DNA from: Bacillota bacterium
Lineage (GTDB): Bacteria; Bacillota; Clostridia; Lachnospirales; Lachnospiraceae
Reading direction: 5' to 3'
Assembly (NCBI GenBank): GCA_023387635.1
Contig: JAEWHU010000218.1
Coordinates: 1-16,664 of the forward strand
Length of the DNA stretch: 16,664 bases
Shown here in pieces: positions 7,227-14,632 of this stretch. The stretch's first letter is position 1. Each line of letters opens with the position of its first letter. Made by a program: the position numbers and the translations under genes. The notes below the pieces were generated by a model that was not told the origin of the DNA, searched no databases, and was given only the letters and a program-made list of their open reading frames with translations.

Positions 7227-7248
7227 AACAGAAAATACTTGTTCTGTT
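7227..7248 (+). terminator. weak hairpin with T-run between kinase and regulator genes
   Basis: AACAGAA (7227-7233) pairs with TTCTGTT (7242-7248) and is followed by TTCTTT. The stem is only 7 bp and AT-rich, so it would be at most a partial terminator or attenuator that lowers expression of the downstream genes relative to the kinase. Confidence 0.3.
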
Positions 7249-7321
7249 TTCTTTGATGGAAATTTATTAACACTTTGTAATTTATTTTGTCTACAAAATT
7301 ATTATACACGGAGGAATCAAG

Positions 7322-8578
7322 ATGTTACGCCTAATGTTAGCTGATGATGAACAATACGAACGCAACTACCTAGAAAAAATTATAAAAGAAAGTTATCCTA
7401 CCCTCTTATCAATTATGTGCAAAGCAACCGATGGAGTAGAATTTATAGCTAAAATGGAGGAATGTAATCCTCAGATAATTCTCTTAGACATTAAAATGCC
7501 TCGTATGGATGGCCTAGAAACAGCTCGTTTAATACGCGAGAAATCTCCAGATGTACAAATTATTGTTATATCTGCATATAGTGATTTCAGCTATACTAAA
7601 CAAGCCATGCAATTAGGCATAGCCGAATACTTATTAAAACCTTATACTGATTCAGATTTTCGTTCTATAATGGATCGTGTTATTGCTCGTATTCGTGAAA
7701 GAGAAGACACATTATCTATGTTAACCTACTCCGATTCTAATGATATTTCAAAAGCCTCGCTCATTTTTAAGAATATGGATAAAATATTATTATGGAACCT
7801 CTTCTATCGGAGAAACTCTATATCTAAAATGAGCTCTGCCTTAGAATTAAGAAACCATAAAAATAGTTGGTTAAAAGTTGTACTTATTTCTTCTTCCGCA
7901 TTGTCTTCAATGGGAGATTTTTCTCAAGAAGTACTTAAGAATTTCTTTTATATGGAAGAGGCCACTGTTTTGAATAGTATATGGATAAACCAAATGGCCA
8001 TTTGCCTATTTACAGAAAAGAAAGAATGTTTTACTGACTTGAATAGTTGCATACGAAGAGCAAGAAACTATCTTGCTAAAGAGCATCAAATTCCTGTCAC
8101 ATGCGGTGTAAGTGGAGCATATTTAGGATTAGACTCTATAGCAGACGCTTACGATGAAGCAGCTCGTTTCATCACAGATTTCTCAGAGATTGAAATACGA
8201 GGGGAGTTCCTTTCTACCTCTGAAAATATGAAAAAACTTTGCGTGTTAGAGGACGAACTTATATATTCTTATTCAAATAATGATAAAGAAACTAGCTTGT
8301 ATAAACTCAATCAGATAATAGATATCCTCGAAGCAGATCTAGGATATCAAGATATTGCAATAAAATTAAATTTTGGAAGATCCTTAATGAGCATTATACA
8401 TGGTGTAAATCAATTCCCTAACATCAGGATAAAAACTGCAGAAGCTTTAGCTTTACTAAATAAATTAGAACAATTAAACTTCAATGGCGATTATTTACGA
8501 AATCATCTTGAATATTTTTCAGAAATTAAAGTGCATAAAAGTATCGAACCAAAGGAGAGAATCTATGAGAAGAAATAA
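7322..8578 (+). CDS. YesN-type response regulator lacking the AraC DNA-binding domain
   Basis: A 418-residue protein started by a GGAGGAATCAAG site. The receiver domain (1-125) is complete: acidic pair Asp8-Asp9, phosphoacceptor Asp56 in IILLDIKMP, Ser84 in VISAYSDF and Lys106 in YLLKPY. The central region (about 145-400) follows the YesN pattern, with VTCGVSGAYLGLDSIADAYD matching the conserved turn before YDEAARFI and a helical part ending DYLRNHLEYFSEI. In YesN proteins (commonly about 500-540 residues) an AraC-type double helix-turn-helix of about 100 residues then follows. Here the protein stops 15 residues later (KVHKSIEPKERIYEKK) and the remaining DNA encodes the next gene in another frame. 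No helix-turn-helix remnant is visible. It should accept phosphate but cannot bind DNA in the usual way. Its last 14 bases overlap the binding-protein start, so the two are coupled. Confidence 0.88.
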   Translation: MLRLMLADDEQYERNYLEKIIKESYPTLLSIMCKATDGVEFIAKMEECNPQIILLDIKMPRMDGLETARLIREKSPDVQIIVISAYSDFSYTKQAMQLGIAEYLLKPYTDSDFRSIMDRVIARIREREDTLSMLTYSDSNDISKASLIFKNMDKILLWNLFYRRNSISKMSSALELRNHKNSWLKVVLISSSALSSMGDFSQEVLKNFFYMEEATVLNSIWINQMAICLFTEKKECFTDLNSCIRRARNYLAKEHQIPVTCGVSGAYLGLDSIADAYDEAARFITDFSEIEIRGEFLSTSENMKKLCVLEDELIYSYSNNDKETSLYKLNQIIDILEADLGYQDIAIKLNFGRSLMSIIHGVNQFPNIRIKTAEALALLNKLEQLNFNGDYLRNHLEYFSEIKVHKSIEPKERIYEKK

Positions 8579-9590
8579 GATATTACTTATTATTTTTATA
8601 ATATTAATTCCCATACTTGCACATGTAGCTTTTAAAAAAAAATATAATATGAGTTCTATCTCTTCAGAAGCTAAAACTGCTGAATTTATTTTAAAATATG
8701 GCGAAGTAAATACAAACGGACATATTATGTCTGAAACTGCATACTATTTTGCTAAACAAGTAAATGAATTAAGCAATGGAGAAATCATAATAGAAATATA
8801 TCCTTCCGGGCAGTTAGGAGATGATACCCAATGCTATCGTTCTTTAAAGATGGGTTCTTTGGATATTTATCGCGGAAATAGTGCTTCTCTTAGCTCAGAG
8901 ATAAATGCACTAATTTCTGCAATGTCTCTTCCTTATCTCTTTACGAATCGCAATCATTTTTGGAATGTCTGTAATAGTGAGCTTGGGGATAAAATTCTTG
9001 AAGATGTACAACATAGTTTTCCAGGAATTAGAGCACTTGCTTTTCTTGATGAAGGCGCAAGAAATTTTTTTACAACAGATAAGCCAATCACTAGTCTTAA
9101 TGATATGGAAGGATTAGAAGTTCGCATGCAATCTTCTAGTATCATGATTGATACTGCTCTTTCTCTTGGTGCTATACCTGCCCAAAGTGAATATATAGAA
9201 CTTTATTATTCACTTCAAAGTAAAACCATTGACGGTGCTGAAAATCCACCTATTAGTTATTACTACAACAAATTTTATGAAGTAGCACCATATTATGTTA
9301 AAGATGCTCACACTTATTCTCCTAGTGTTATGCTTATTAGTGAGCTAACCTGGAATAATCTAGGAAATAAATATCAAGATTTAATTATGGAAGCTGCAAA
9401 ACTAGCACAAGAGTACAATAAAAGCAAACTTATTATTGATGAAGAAGAAATTTATATAAACTTACGTAAAGAAGGAGTAAACATTACTGAACTAACAGAT
9501 ATGGATGAATGGAGAAAGGCCACTAAACCTTTATATGATAAATATAATCAATTTTCAGATATTATAGAGGAAATAAAAAAATTGGATTAA
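8565..9590 (+). CDS. TRAP-type (DctP family) solute-binding protein, membrane-anchored
   Basis: A 341-residue protein. ATG 8565 is preferred over an in-frame ATG at 8484 because AAAGGAGAG lies 7 bases upstream and the protein then opens with an export segment (MRRNKILLIIFIILIPILAH). There is no lipobox Cys and no good cleavage site, so an uncleaved membrane anchor is likely. The DctP pattern is clear: YPSGQLGDD (79-87), MGSLDI (96-101), GLEVRMQSS with the carboxylate-binding Arg187 (183-191), ELYYSLQSKTIDGAENP (212-228) and NKFYEVAPYY (235-244). DctP proteins bind carboxylates such as C4-dicarboxylates or uronates and pass them to DctQ/DctM permeases. No such permease is present here. The link to a kinase and regulator suggests that it reports its ligand to the kinase. 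A terminator follows at once. Confidence 0.88.
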   Translation: MRRNKILLIIFIILIPILAHVAFKKKYNMSSISSEAKTAEFILKYGEVNTNGHIMSETAYYFAKQVNELSNGEIIIEIYPSGQLGDDTQCYRSLKMGSLDIYRGNSASLSSEINALISAMSLPYLFTNRNHFWNVCNSELGDKILEDVQHSFPGIRALAFLDEGARNFFTTDKPITSLNDMEGLEVRMQSSSIMIDTALSLGAIPAQSEYIELYYSLQSKTIDGAENPPISYYYNKFYEVAPYYVKDAHTYSPSVMLISELTWNNLGNKYQDLIMEAAKLAQEYNKSKLIIDEEEIYINLRKEGVNITELTDMDEWRKATKPLYDKYNQFSDIIEEIKKLD

Positions 9591-9592
9591 TA

Positions 9593-9630
9593 TAAGAACC
9601 CATAGCTAAGACCCAGCGTATGGGTTCTTA
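9593..9630. terminator. bidirectional terminator shared by convergent genes
   Basis: TAAGAACCCATA (9593-9604) and TATGGGTTCTTA (9619-9630) form a perfect 12-bp stem with a 14-base loop, in which GCT and AGC can pair further. It ends the plus-strand triad just after the stop at 9590 and also stops minus-strand transcription of the LacI gene. The last codons and the TAG of the LacI gene (9606-9608) lie inside the hairpin. Confidence 0.8.
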
Positions 9631-10640
9631 TTAATTTGCATATTCACTTTTTTTACAGAATTGCGAATCACTAAAGATGCCTTTAGGACAGGGAATTTTT
9701 TACGGATTCCTTCTTCCATATAATTGTATATAAAATCAACAGCCAATGATGCAATTTCCTTTGCTGGAACAGATACAGTGGATAGTGGTGGTGTTACAAA
9801 GTTAGCCATCGTACTGTCATCGTAACCAAATACAGATAACTGATCTGGAATTCTAAGTCCAAGCACAAAAGCAGCTCTGTAAATATTAAATGCCGTCATA
9901 TCATTACATGCAAAAATGGCTTCTGGGCGATTAGGCTTTTGCAATAACTTAAGCATTATATTTGAAGCTTTAATATCCTCTGGGTTAATATCAAACACAA
10001 TATTATCTTCTACAATAGGTATGTTATAATCTTTTAATGCCTGCATCATACCTTCGTATTGTTCTCTTTTTGAACTATCTTCAAAACTCTGAAAAATAGC
10101 TCCTATCTTTTGATGTCCCTGTTTAATCATGTAGCTAACTGCTTCATATGCAGCTTTTTTATTATCCACACGAATGCAATGCGACAGATCATCTTCAAAA
10201 GTTCTATTTAAATATACATATGGGATATTAAAATCTCCAAGCTTTTTTATATGTTTATACTCACTTGTAACAGGTGAAATAATAACTCCTGCAATATCCA
10301 TACCTAATAAGGTTTTTATAATTTTTTTTTCTTTCTCTAAACTATATTCTGAATTAATAAGGTATATAATATACTCTTTTTCTGAAGCAAATGACTCCAT
10401 GTATTTTTCCAATTTAGCATAAAAAATATCTGTCAACGAAGGAAGAACTAATGCAAGAGTTTGGCGACGTCCTGTTTTTAAATTGGCTGCCAATGTATTT
10501 GTATGATAATTTAGTTCCTCCACTGCTGCCATAATTTTTAGTTTTGTCTCTTCTTTTAGATAACCTTTTCCTGAAAGAGCTCTTGATACCGTACAAACAG
10601 AAAAACCGCTTTTCTTTGCTACATCTTTAATTGTTGCCAT
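9606..10640 (-). CDS. LacI-family transcriptional regulator
   Basis: A 344-residue protein of normal LacI length. The N-terminal helix-turn-helix ATIKDVAKKSGFSVCTVSRA (2-21) is canonical and is followed by the hinge helix NTLAANLKTGRR (48-59) that reads the centre of the operator. Residues 61-335 form the periplasmic-binding-protein-like sensor domain, with typical elements IAGVIISP (115-122), AIFACNDMTAFNIYRAA (239-255) and LSVFGYDDSTMANFVTPPLS (264-283). Such regulators normally bind a sugar and repress sugar-uptake or glycosidase genes. It has its own promoter (10674-10701) behind the importer's terminator, so it is expressed independently. The TAAACGTTTA palindromes before the importer have the CG-centred form used by this family. 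Its ligand and target are inferred. Its 3' end runs into the shared terminator hairpin. Confidence 0.92.
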   Translation of the reverse strand: MATIKDVAKKSGFSVCTVSRALSGKGYLKEETKLKIMAAVEELNYHTNTLAANLKTGRRQTLALVLPSLTDIFYAKLEKYMESFASEKEYIIYLINSEYSLEKEKKIIKTLLGMDIAGVIISPVTSEYKHIKKLGDFNIPYVYLNRTFEDDLSHCIRVDNKKAAYEAVSYMIKQGHQKIGAIFQSFEDSSKREQYEGMMQALKDYNIPIVEDNIVFDINPEDIKASNIMLKLLQKPNRPEAIFACNDMTAFNIYRAAFVLGLRIPDQLSVFGYDDSTMANFVTPPLSTVSVPAKEIASLAVDFIYNYMEEGIRKKFPVLKASLVIRNSVKKVNMQINKNPYAGS

Positions 10641-10673
10641 TTATACTTCATCTCCACTCCTTAATATTTTATT

Positions 10674-10701
10674 ATTTTACCATATATAGCAGAAAAGTCA
10701 A
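10674..10701 (-). promoter_or_regulatory. sigma-A promoter of the LacI regulator gene
   Basis: On the minus strand TTGACT (10701-10696) and TAAAAT (10679-10674) are spaced by 16 bases, and AAGGAGTGGAG follows before ATG 10640. No TAAACGTTTA palindrome is present here, so there is no sign of autoregulation through that operator. Confidence 0.55.
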
Positions 10702-10704
10702 TGT

Positions 10705-10745
10705 ACAAAAGAGGAGCACTATGTAATAAGTGCCCCCTCCTTTGT
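10705..10745 (-). terminator. intrinsic terminator of the ABC importer operon
   Basis: ACAAAAGAGGAGCACT (10705-10720) pairs with AGTGCCCCCTCCTTTGT (10729-10745) with small internal mismatches, leaving an 8-base loop. In the minus direction it ends in CTCTTTTGT. It lies 16 bases after the stop of the last importer gene and separates the importer from the LacI gene. Confidence 0.75.
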
Positions 10746-10760
10746 TTGATATTATCCTTC

Positions 10761-11771
10761 TTAATAATTAGAAAGGCTCATTTTTTTTGCTTTCTTTACT
10801 CGTTCTTGAGAGTCGGATGCAAAGAAACATCGTACTTTATGCCCTGGTTCTACTTCGATTAATGGTGGATTATCTTCTTTACATTTATCACAGGACATCC
10901 AACATCTTTGTGCAAAACGACATCCTGCTTTTGGATTAATTGGAGATGGTACATCTCCCTCTAATATAATACGTTCTGTTTTATTCTCTACGTCTACTTT
11001 TGGAATTGCTGATAATAATGCAATTGTGTATGGATGTTGACAATTTTCAAAAATTACATCTGTGTCAGCAATTTCAACAATCTGTCCTAAATACATAACT
11101 GCAATGCGATTAGAAATATGTCTTACTACAGATAAATCATGTGATACAAATAAATATGTAAATCCAAATTTTGATTGAAGATCCATTAATAGATTTATAA
11201 TTTTCGCTTGAACAGATACGTCAAGTGAAGATACAGGTTCATCACAAACAATAAATTTAGGATGTACTGATAGTGCTCTTGCAATACCAACTACTTGTCT
11301 TGTTCCTCCATCCAACTCATGTGGATAATAATCTAATAATTCAGAGGATATTCCTACTGTTTCACAAAGTTCAATCAACTTACCATCAATTTCTTTTTTG
11401 GTGCAAAGTTTTTGAACCTCATAAGCTTCAGAAAGAATGGATCTTATAGTTTTTCGTGGATTTAATGAAGAATATGGATCTTGGAAGATAATTTGGAATG
11501 CTTTACTATATTCCGCCGCTTCTTCTTTTGTTGCATCAAAAACATCTTTTCCTTCTAAAAGAAGCTTTCCATCTGTCTTTTTAAGAAGACGCATGATTAC
11601 ATTACCTACTGTTGATTTACCACATCCTGATTCACCTACAAGTCCTAATGTTTCACCAGGATATACCTCAAAACTTACATCATCTACTGCATGAAGTGTT
11701 CCTTTTCCAGGAATGTTAAAATACTGTTTTAAATTCTGTGCCTGAATAAGAGGTTTTTTATTTTCTGCCAT
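10761..11771 (-). CDS. dppF: Dpp/Opp-family ABC importer ATPase, second subunit (DppF-like)
   Basis: A 336-residue ATPase. Walker A is GESGCGKST (46-54), the Q-loop Gln97 lies in IIFQDPYSSLNP, Walker B is FIVCDEP with Asp177-Glu178, and the switch His211 is in FVSHD. The ABC signature is unusual: ELDGGTRQVVGIARA (152-166) instead of LSGGQRQR. Ser becomes Asp154, Gln becomes Thr157 and the second Arg of RQR becomes Val160. LDGG variants exist in clostridial relatives as I recall, but the Thr and Val changes stand out. The C-terminal oligopeptide-transporter domain has the Cys pattern GCRFAQRCWMSC and VRCFF, a region for which an iron-sulfur role has been reported in some relatives. Its ATG overlaps the preceding TAA by one base (TAATG), so it is coupled to the first ATPase. 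Confidence 0.92.
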   Translation of the reverse strand: MAENKKPLIQAQNLKQYFNIPGKGTLHAVDDVSFEVYPGETLGLVGESGCGKSTVGNVIMRLLKKTDGKLLLEGKDVFDATKEEAAEYSKAFQIIFQDPYSSLNPRKTIRSILSEAYEVQKLCTKKEIDGKLIELCETVGISSELLDYYPHELDGGTRQVVGIARALSVHPKFIVCDEPVSSLDVSVQAKIINLLMDLQSKFGFTYLFVSHDLSVVRHISNRIAVMYLGQIVEIADTDVIFENCQHPYTIALLSAIPKVDVENKTERIILEGDVPSPINPKAGCRFAQRCWMSCDKCKEDNPPLIEVEPGHKVRCFFASDSQERVKKAKKMSLSNY

Positions 11772-12751
11772 TATTTTTCCTCCTTACCAGAAAAACATGA
11801 TACATAATGATTCTCATTAATCTCAATCACTCCTGGAATATCTGCCTTACACTTTGCTTTACAATGTTCGCAGCGAGGATGGAATGCACATCCTGAAGGA
11901 ACCTTCGTTGCATTAGCAATTTTTCCTGGAATTGCATGAAGACGATCTTTTTTACCTTCAAGAGACGGAATTGCTCCTAGAAGACCTTTTGTATATGGAT
12001 GGATTGGATTACCAAATACCTCTTTAACAGAACCGTACTCAATAATTCTACCAGCATAAATAACAGAAACATTTTCACAAAGTTCCGAAATAATACCTAA
12101 ATTATGTGTTATCATAAGAAGTGAAGTATTATTCTCAGTTTTTAATCTTTTCATTAATTCAAGAATCTGTGCTTGAATTGTAACATCTAGTGCAGTTGTT
12201 GGTTCATCCGCAATAAGAAGCTCTGGATTTAATGCAATACCAGCTGCAATACCTACACGCTGTCTCATCCCACCTGAAAATTGGTTTGGGTAATCTTTTA
12301 AACGTGCTCCTGGAATACCTACTTTTTCAAGAAGTTCCTTTACCTTTTTGTCCACTTCTTCTTTTGAACATTTCTCATGTTTACGAACAACCATACCAAT
12401 CTGTTCGCCGATTGTAAATACAGGGTTTAAGGATGTAAGAGGATTTTGAAAAATCATTGATATTTTTTTACCACGAATATCTGCGATTTCATTTTTGGTC
12501 ATCTTCTGTACATTCTTTCCACCATAATATACTTCACCACCAATTATTTTACCAGCTGGTTCAGGAAGCAAATTAAGGATTGAAAGGGCTGCTGTTGTCT
12601 TTCCAGCACCTGTTTCCCCTACAAGTCCCATGGATTCACCCTTATGGATTTTAAGACTTAAACCATTTAATGCATTACCAACGGCTCTTTCTGTTGTATA
12701 CTGAACTTTTAAGTCCTTAATCTCCAATAAAATTTCTTTATTATTTTCCAT
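11771..12751 (-). CDS. dppD: Dpp/Opp-family ABC importer ATPase, first subunit (DppD-like)
   Basis: A 326-residue ATPase on the cytoplasmic face of the importer. Walker A is GETGAGKTT (45-53), the Q-loop Gln102 is in MIFQNPLTSLNP, the signature is FSGGMRQRVGIA (158-169), Walker B is LLIADEP with Asp182-Glu183, and the switch His216 is in MITHN. All catalytic residues are present, in contrast to the altered signature of its partner. The C-terminal extension carries GCAFHPRCEHCKAKC and a final VSCF, the usual Cys-rich oligopeptide-transporter tail. It starts 15 bases after permease C, with a GGAGGAT site, and its stop codon overlaps the start of the second ATPase. The pair should form the heterodimeric motor of the transporter. 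Confidence 0.92.
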   Translation of the reverse strand: MENNKEILLEIKDLKVQYTTERAVGNALNGLSLKIHKGESMGLVGETGAGKTTAALSILNLLPEPAGKIIGGEVYYGGKNVQKMTKNEIADIRGKKISMIFQNPLTSLNPVFTIGEQIGMVVRKHEKCSKEEVDKKVKELLEKVGIPGARLKDYPNQFSGGMRQRVGIAAGIALNPELLIADEPTTALDVTIQAQILELMKRLKTENNTSLLMITHNLGIISELCENVSVIYAGRIIEYGSVKEVFGNPIHPYTKGLLGAIPSLEGKKDRLHAIPGKIANATKVPSGCAFHPRCEHCKAKCKADIPGVIEINENHYVSCFSGKEEK

Positions 12752-12766
12752 TCTGAAATCCTCCTA

Positions 12767-13618
12767 TTAAGTTCTCTTAGGATCGAGTACATCTCTAAGT
12801 CCATCGCCTAAAAAGTTAAAAGCAAGAACTGTGATCATTAATGCAATACCTGGCGCAAATACAAGCCAAGGACTTGTAATCAGGAAGTTTCTACCGTCAG
12901 CAATCATATTTCCCCATGAAGGAGTAGGAGCTTGAACACCTAAACTTAAGAAACTTAAAGATGCTTCTTGAAGAATAGTCCAACCAAATTGCTGAGAAAT
13001 TAAGATAATAAGCTGTGTTGTTACATTAGGAAATATCTGTTTAAACATGATATGTCTGTGAGATGCTCCCATAACCATGGAAGCTTTTACGAATTCTTGA
13101 TTTTTCATAACCATTACATTGTTACGAGTTACTTTACAATATTGAACCCATGTGGTAATAATCATAACTATAATCATGTTAAACATGTTAGCTCCTAAAA
13201 TTGCCATTACCGCAATTGCAAGTACTAAATTAGGAATAGCCATCATAATATCACAAGCTCTCATAATGATGGTATCAATAATTCCACCAAAATATCCTGA
13301 AATAGCACCTAGTATAGTTCCGATAATACCTGCACAGAAAACTACTACTGCTGCTATAAATAAAGAGTATCTTGAACCTAATAATAATCTACTAAATACA
13401 TCACGACCAAGGTCATCTGTTCCAAATACATGTCCCTTTAATCCATTCGATAAAAATTCTGGTGCAATAAGACGATCTTTTAAACTATTTGTTACAGGGT
13501 CAAACTGTACAATAAGTGGAGAAAATACAGATAAGATTATGATTAAAATCGCTGTTATTGCTCCTACCATAAAGAATTTACTTCTCAGCATACGCTGAAT
13601 AATGATTTTACGTTCCAT
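12767..13618 (-). CDS. dppC: Dpp/Opp-family ABC importer permease C
   Basis: A 283-residue integral membrane protein with about six membrane segments (the first at about 17-38). The family-specific segment GHVFGTDDLGRDVFSRLL (62-79) identifies the DppC/OppC group. The cytoplasmic EAA loop that docks the ATPase is at 174-198 (EFVKASMVMGASHRHIMFKQ onward). The end LAFNFLGDGLRDVLDPKRT is also typical. It pairs with permease B to form the channel. It begins 11 bases after permease B with an AGGAGG site and lies in the middle of the five-gene operon. Nothing appears truncated. Confidence 0.93.
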   Translation of the reverse strand: MERKIIIQRMLRSKFFMVGAITAILIIILSVFSPLIVQFDPVTNSLKDRLIAPEFLSNGLKGHVFGTDDLGRDVFSRLLLGSRYSLFIAAVVVFCAGIIGTILGAISGYFGGIIDTIIMRACDIMMAIPNLVLAIAVMAILGANMFNMIIVMIITTWVQYCKVTRNNVMVMKNQEFVKASMVMGASHRHIMFKQIFPNVTTQLIILISQQFGWTILQEASLSFLSLGVQAPTPSWGNMIADGRNFLITSPWLVFAPGIALMITVLAFNFLGDGLRDVLDPKRT

Positions 13619-13629
13619 CCTTATCCTCC

Positions 13630-14559
13630 TTACTTTAATGTAATACGTGGGTCAATAAACGAGTTAAGAATGTCTACTGCTAAATTGATTAATGCAAACA
13701 TCGCAGCAGATACAAGCAGACAAGACTGTACTAAAGGATAATCTCTAGTTCCAACTGCTTGGAAAATTAACTGCCCAAAACCTGGCCATGCAAAAATTGT
13801 TTCTACTACTACAGCACCAGCCATATATGTACCAATCTGCATACCTACGATAGTTACAATTGGGATTAACGCATTTTTAAATGCATATTTTGTATAAATA
13901 ACAGCTTTACTAATTCCTTTTGAATATGTAGCTGTAATATAATCTTCTTTTAATACATCAATAATACCAGAACGTCCCATACGTGTTACCTGTGCGGCTA
14001 CTGGATAACCAAGGGTACAAGCAGGTAAAATATAATGTTGCCAAGTTCCATATCCCATTGCTGGAAGAATACCTAGTTTTACTGAAAATATATAAATAAC
14101 AAAGATACCTAGCCATACTGTTGACATTGACTGACCTAAAAGCGCAAATAACGTTGCTAATAAGTCAACAATTGTTCCTTGCCTGGAACCTGCTATAATT
14201 CCAAGAGGAATACTGATTAATAAACAAACAGCCATTGTTACAACTGTTAGTGATGCTGTAGCTGGAAGTCTTTGAAAGATTAATTTTTTTACAGGAACTT
14301 TATAAATAATAGATGTTCCAAGGTCTCCCTTTAATACTCCACTTATATACTTTAAATATTGAACTGGTAGCGGTTTGTCTAGACCAAGCTGGATTTCCAT
14401 TTCACGAATTGCCTCTTGAGATGCACCATCAGGTAGGACCATCATTGCTGGATTACCAGGAGCAATTCTCATTAAACCAAATGCGATGATAGAAACGAAA
14501 AATAAGATAATAACAGTCATCCCTAGTCGTTTCAAGATAAATCTTATCATATTAGACAT
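13630..14559 (-). CDS. dppB: Dpp/Opp-family ABC importer permease B
   Basis: A 309-residue integral membrane protein of normal DppB length. The N-terminal segment (about 11-31) is followed by RIAPGNPAMMV, the extracytoplasmic loop with GLDKPLPVQYLKYISGVLKG (59-78) and LGTSI, which is the DppB/OppB pattern. The EAA loop is at 205-233 (EDYITATYSKGISKAVIYTK onward, ending NALIP). The C-terminal segment has VETIFAWPGFGQLIFQAVGT and ends FIDPRITLK. Start at ATG 14559 is supported by GGAGGAAATTC. It is separated from the binding-protein gene by 73 bases that hold a strong hairpin, which probably lets the binding protein be made in excess. Confidence 0.93.
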   Translation of the reverse strand: MSNMIRFILKRLGMTVIILFFVSIIAFGLMRIAPGNPAMMVLPDGASQEAIREMEIQLGLDKPLPVQYLKYISGVLKGDLGTSIIYKVPVKKLIFQRLPATASLTVVTMAVCLLISIPLGIIAGSRQGTIVDLLATLFALLGQSMSTVWLGIFVIYIFSVKLGILPAMGYGTWQHYILPACTLGYPVAAQVTRMGRSGIIDVLKEDYITATYSKGISKAVIYTKYAFKNALIPIVTIVGMQIGTYMAGAVVVETIFAWPGFGQLIFQAVGTRDYPLVQSCLLVSAAMFALINLAVDILNSFIDPRITLK

Positions 14560-14582
14560 TGAATTTCCTCCTATTAGGAATT

Positions 14583-14615
14583 TGAGGCTTTAGTGATATA
14601 ACAGCTAAAGCCTCA
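14583..14615 (-). other. intercistronic hairpin between binding-protein and permease genes
   Basis: TGAGGCTTTAG (14583-14593) and CTAAAGCCTCA (14605-14615) form a perfect 11-bp stem with an 11-base loop, 17 bases after the binding-protein stop codon. In the minus direction the stem is followed by AATTCCT rather than a T-run, so readthrough is expected. It probably protects the upstream mRNA from exonucleases or gives partial termination, raising binding protein over membrane subunits. Confidence 0.65.
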
Positions 14616-14632
14616 GAATTTAGCATTTCTTA

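Noticed and set aside
8484..8564. N-terminal extension of the TRAP binding protein from ATG 8484
   Set aside because: It has no good ribosome-binding site, lies inside the response regulator in another frame, and would bury the export segment; ATG 8565 has AAAGGAGAG and an ideal start.
13152..13598. Plus-strand open frame of 148 codons inside permease C
   Set aside because: It is a mirror of the membrane-segment codons on the opposite strand, has no ribosome-binding site and lies wholly inside a well-supported gene.
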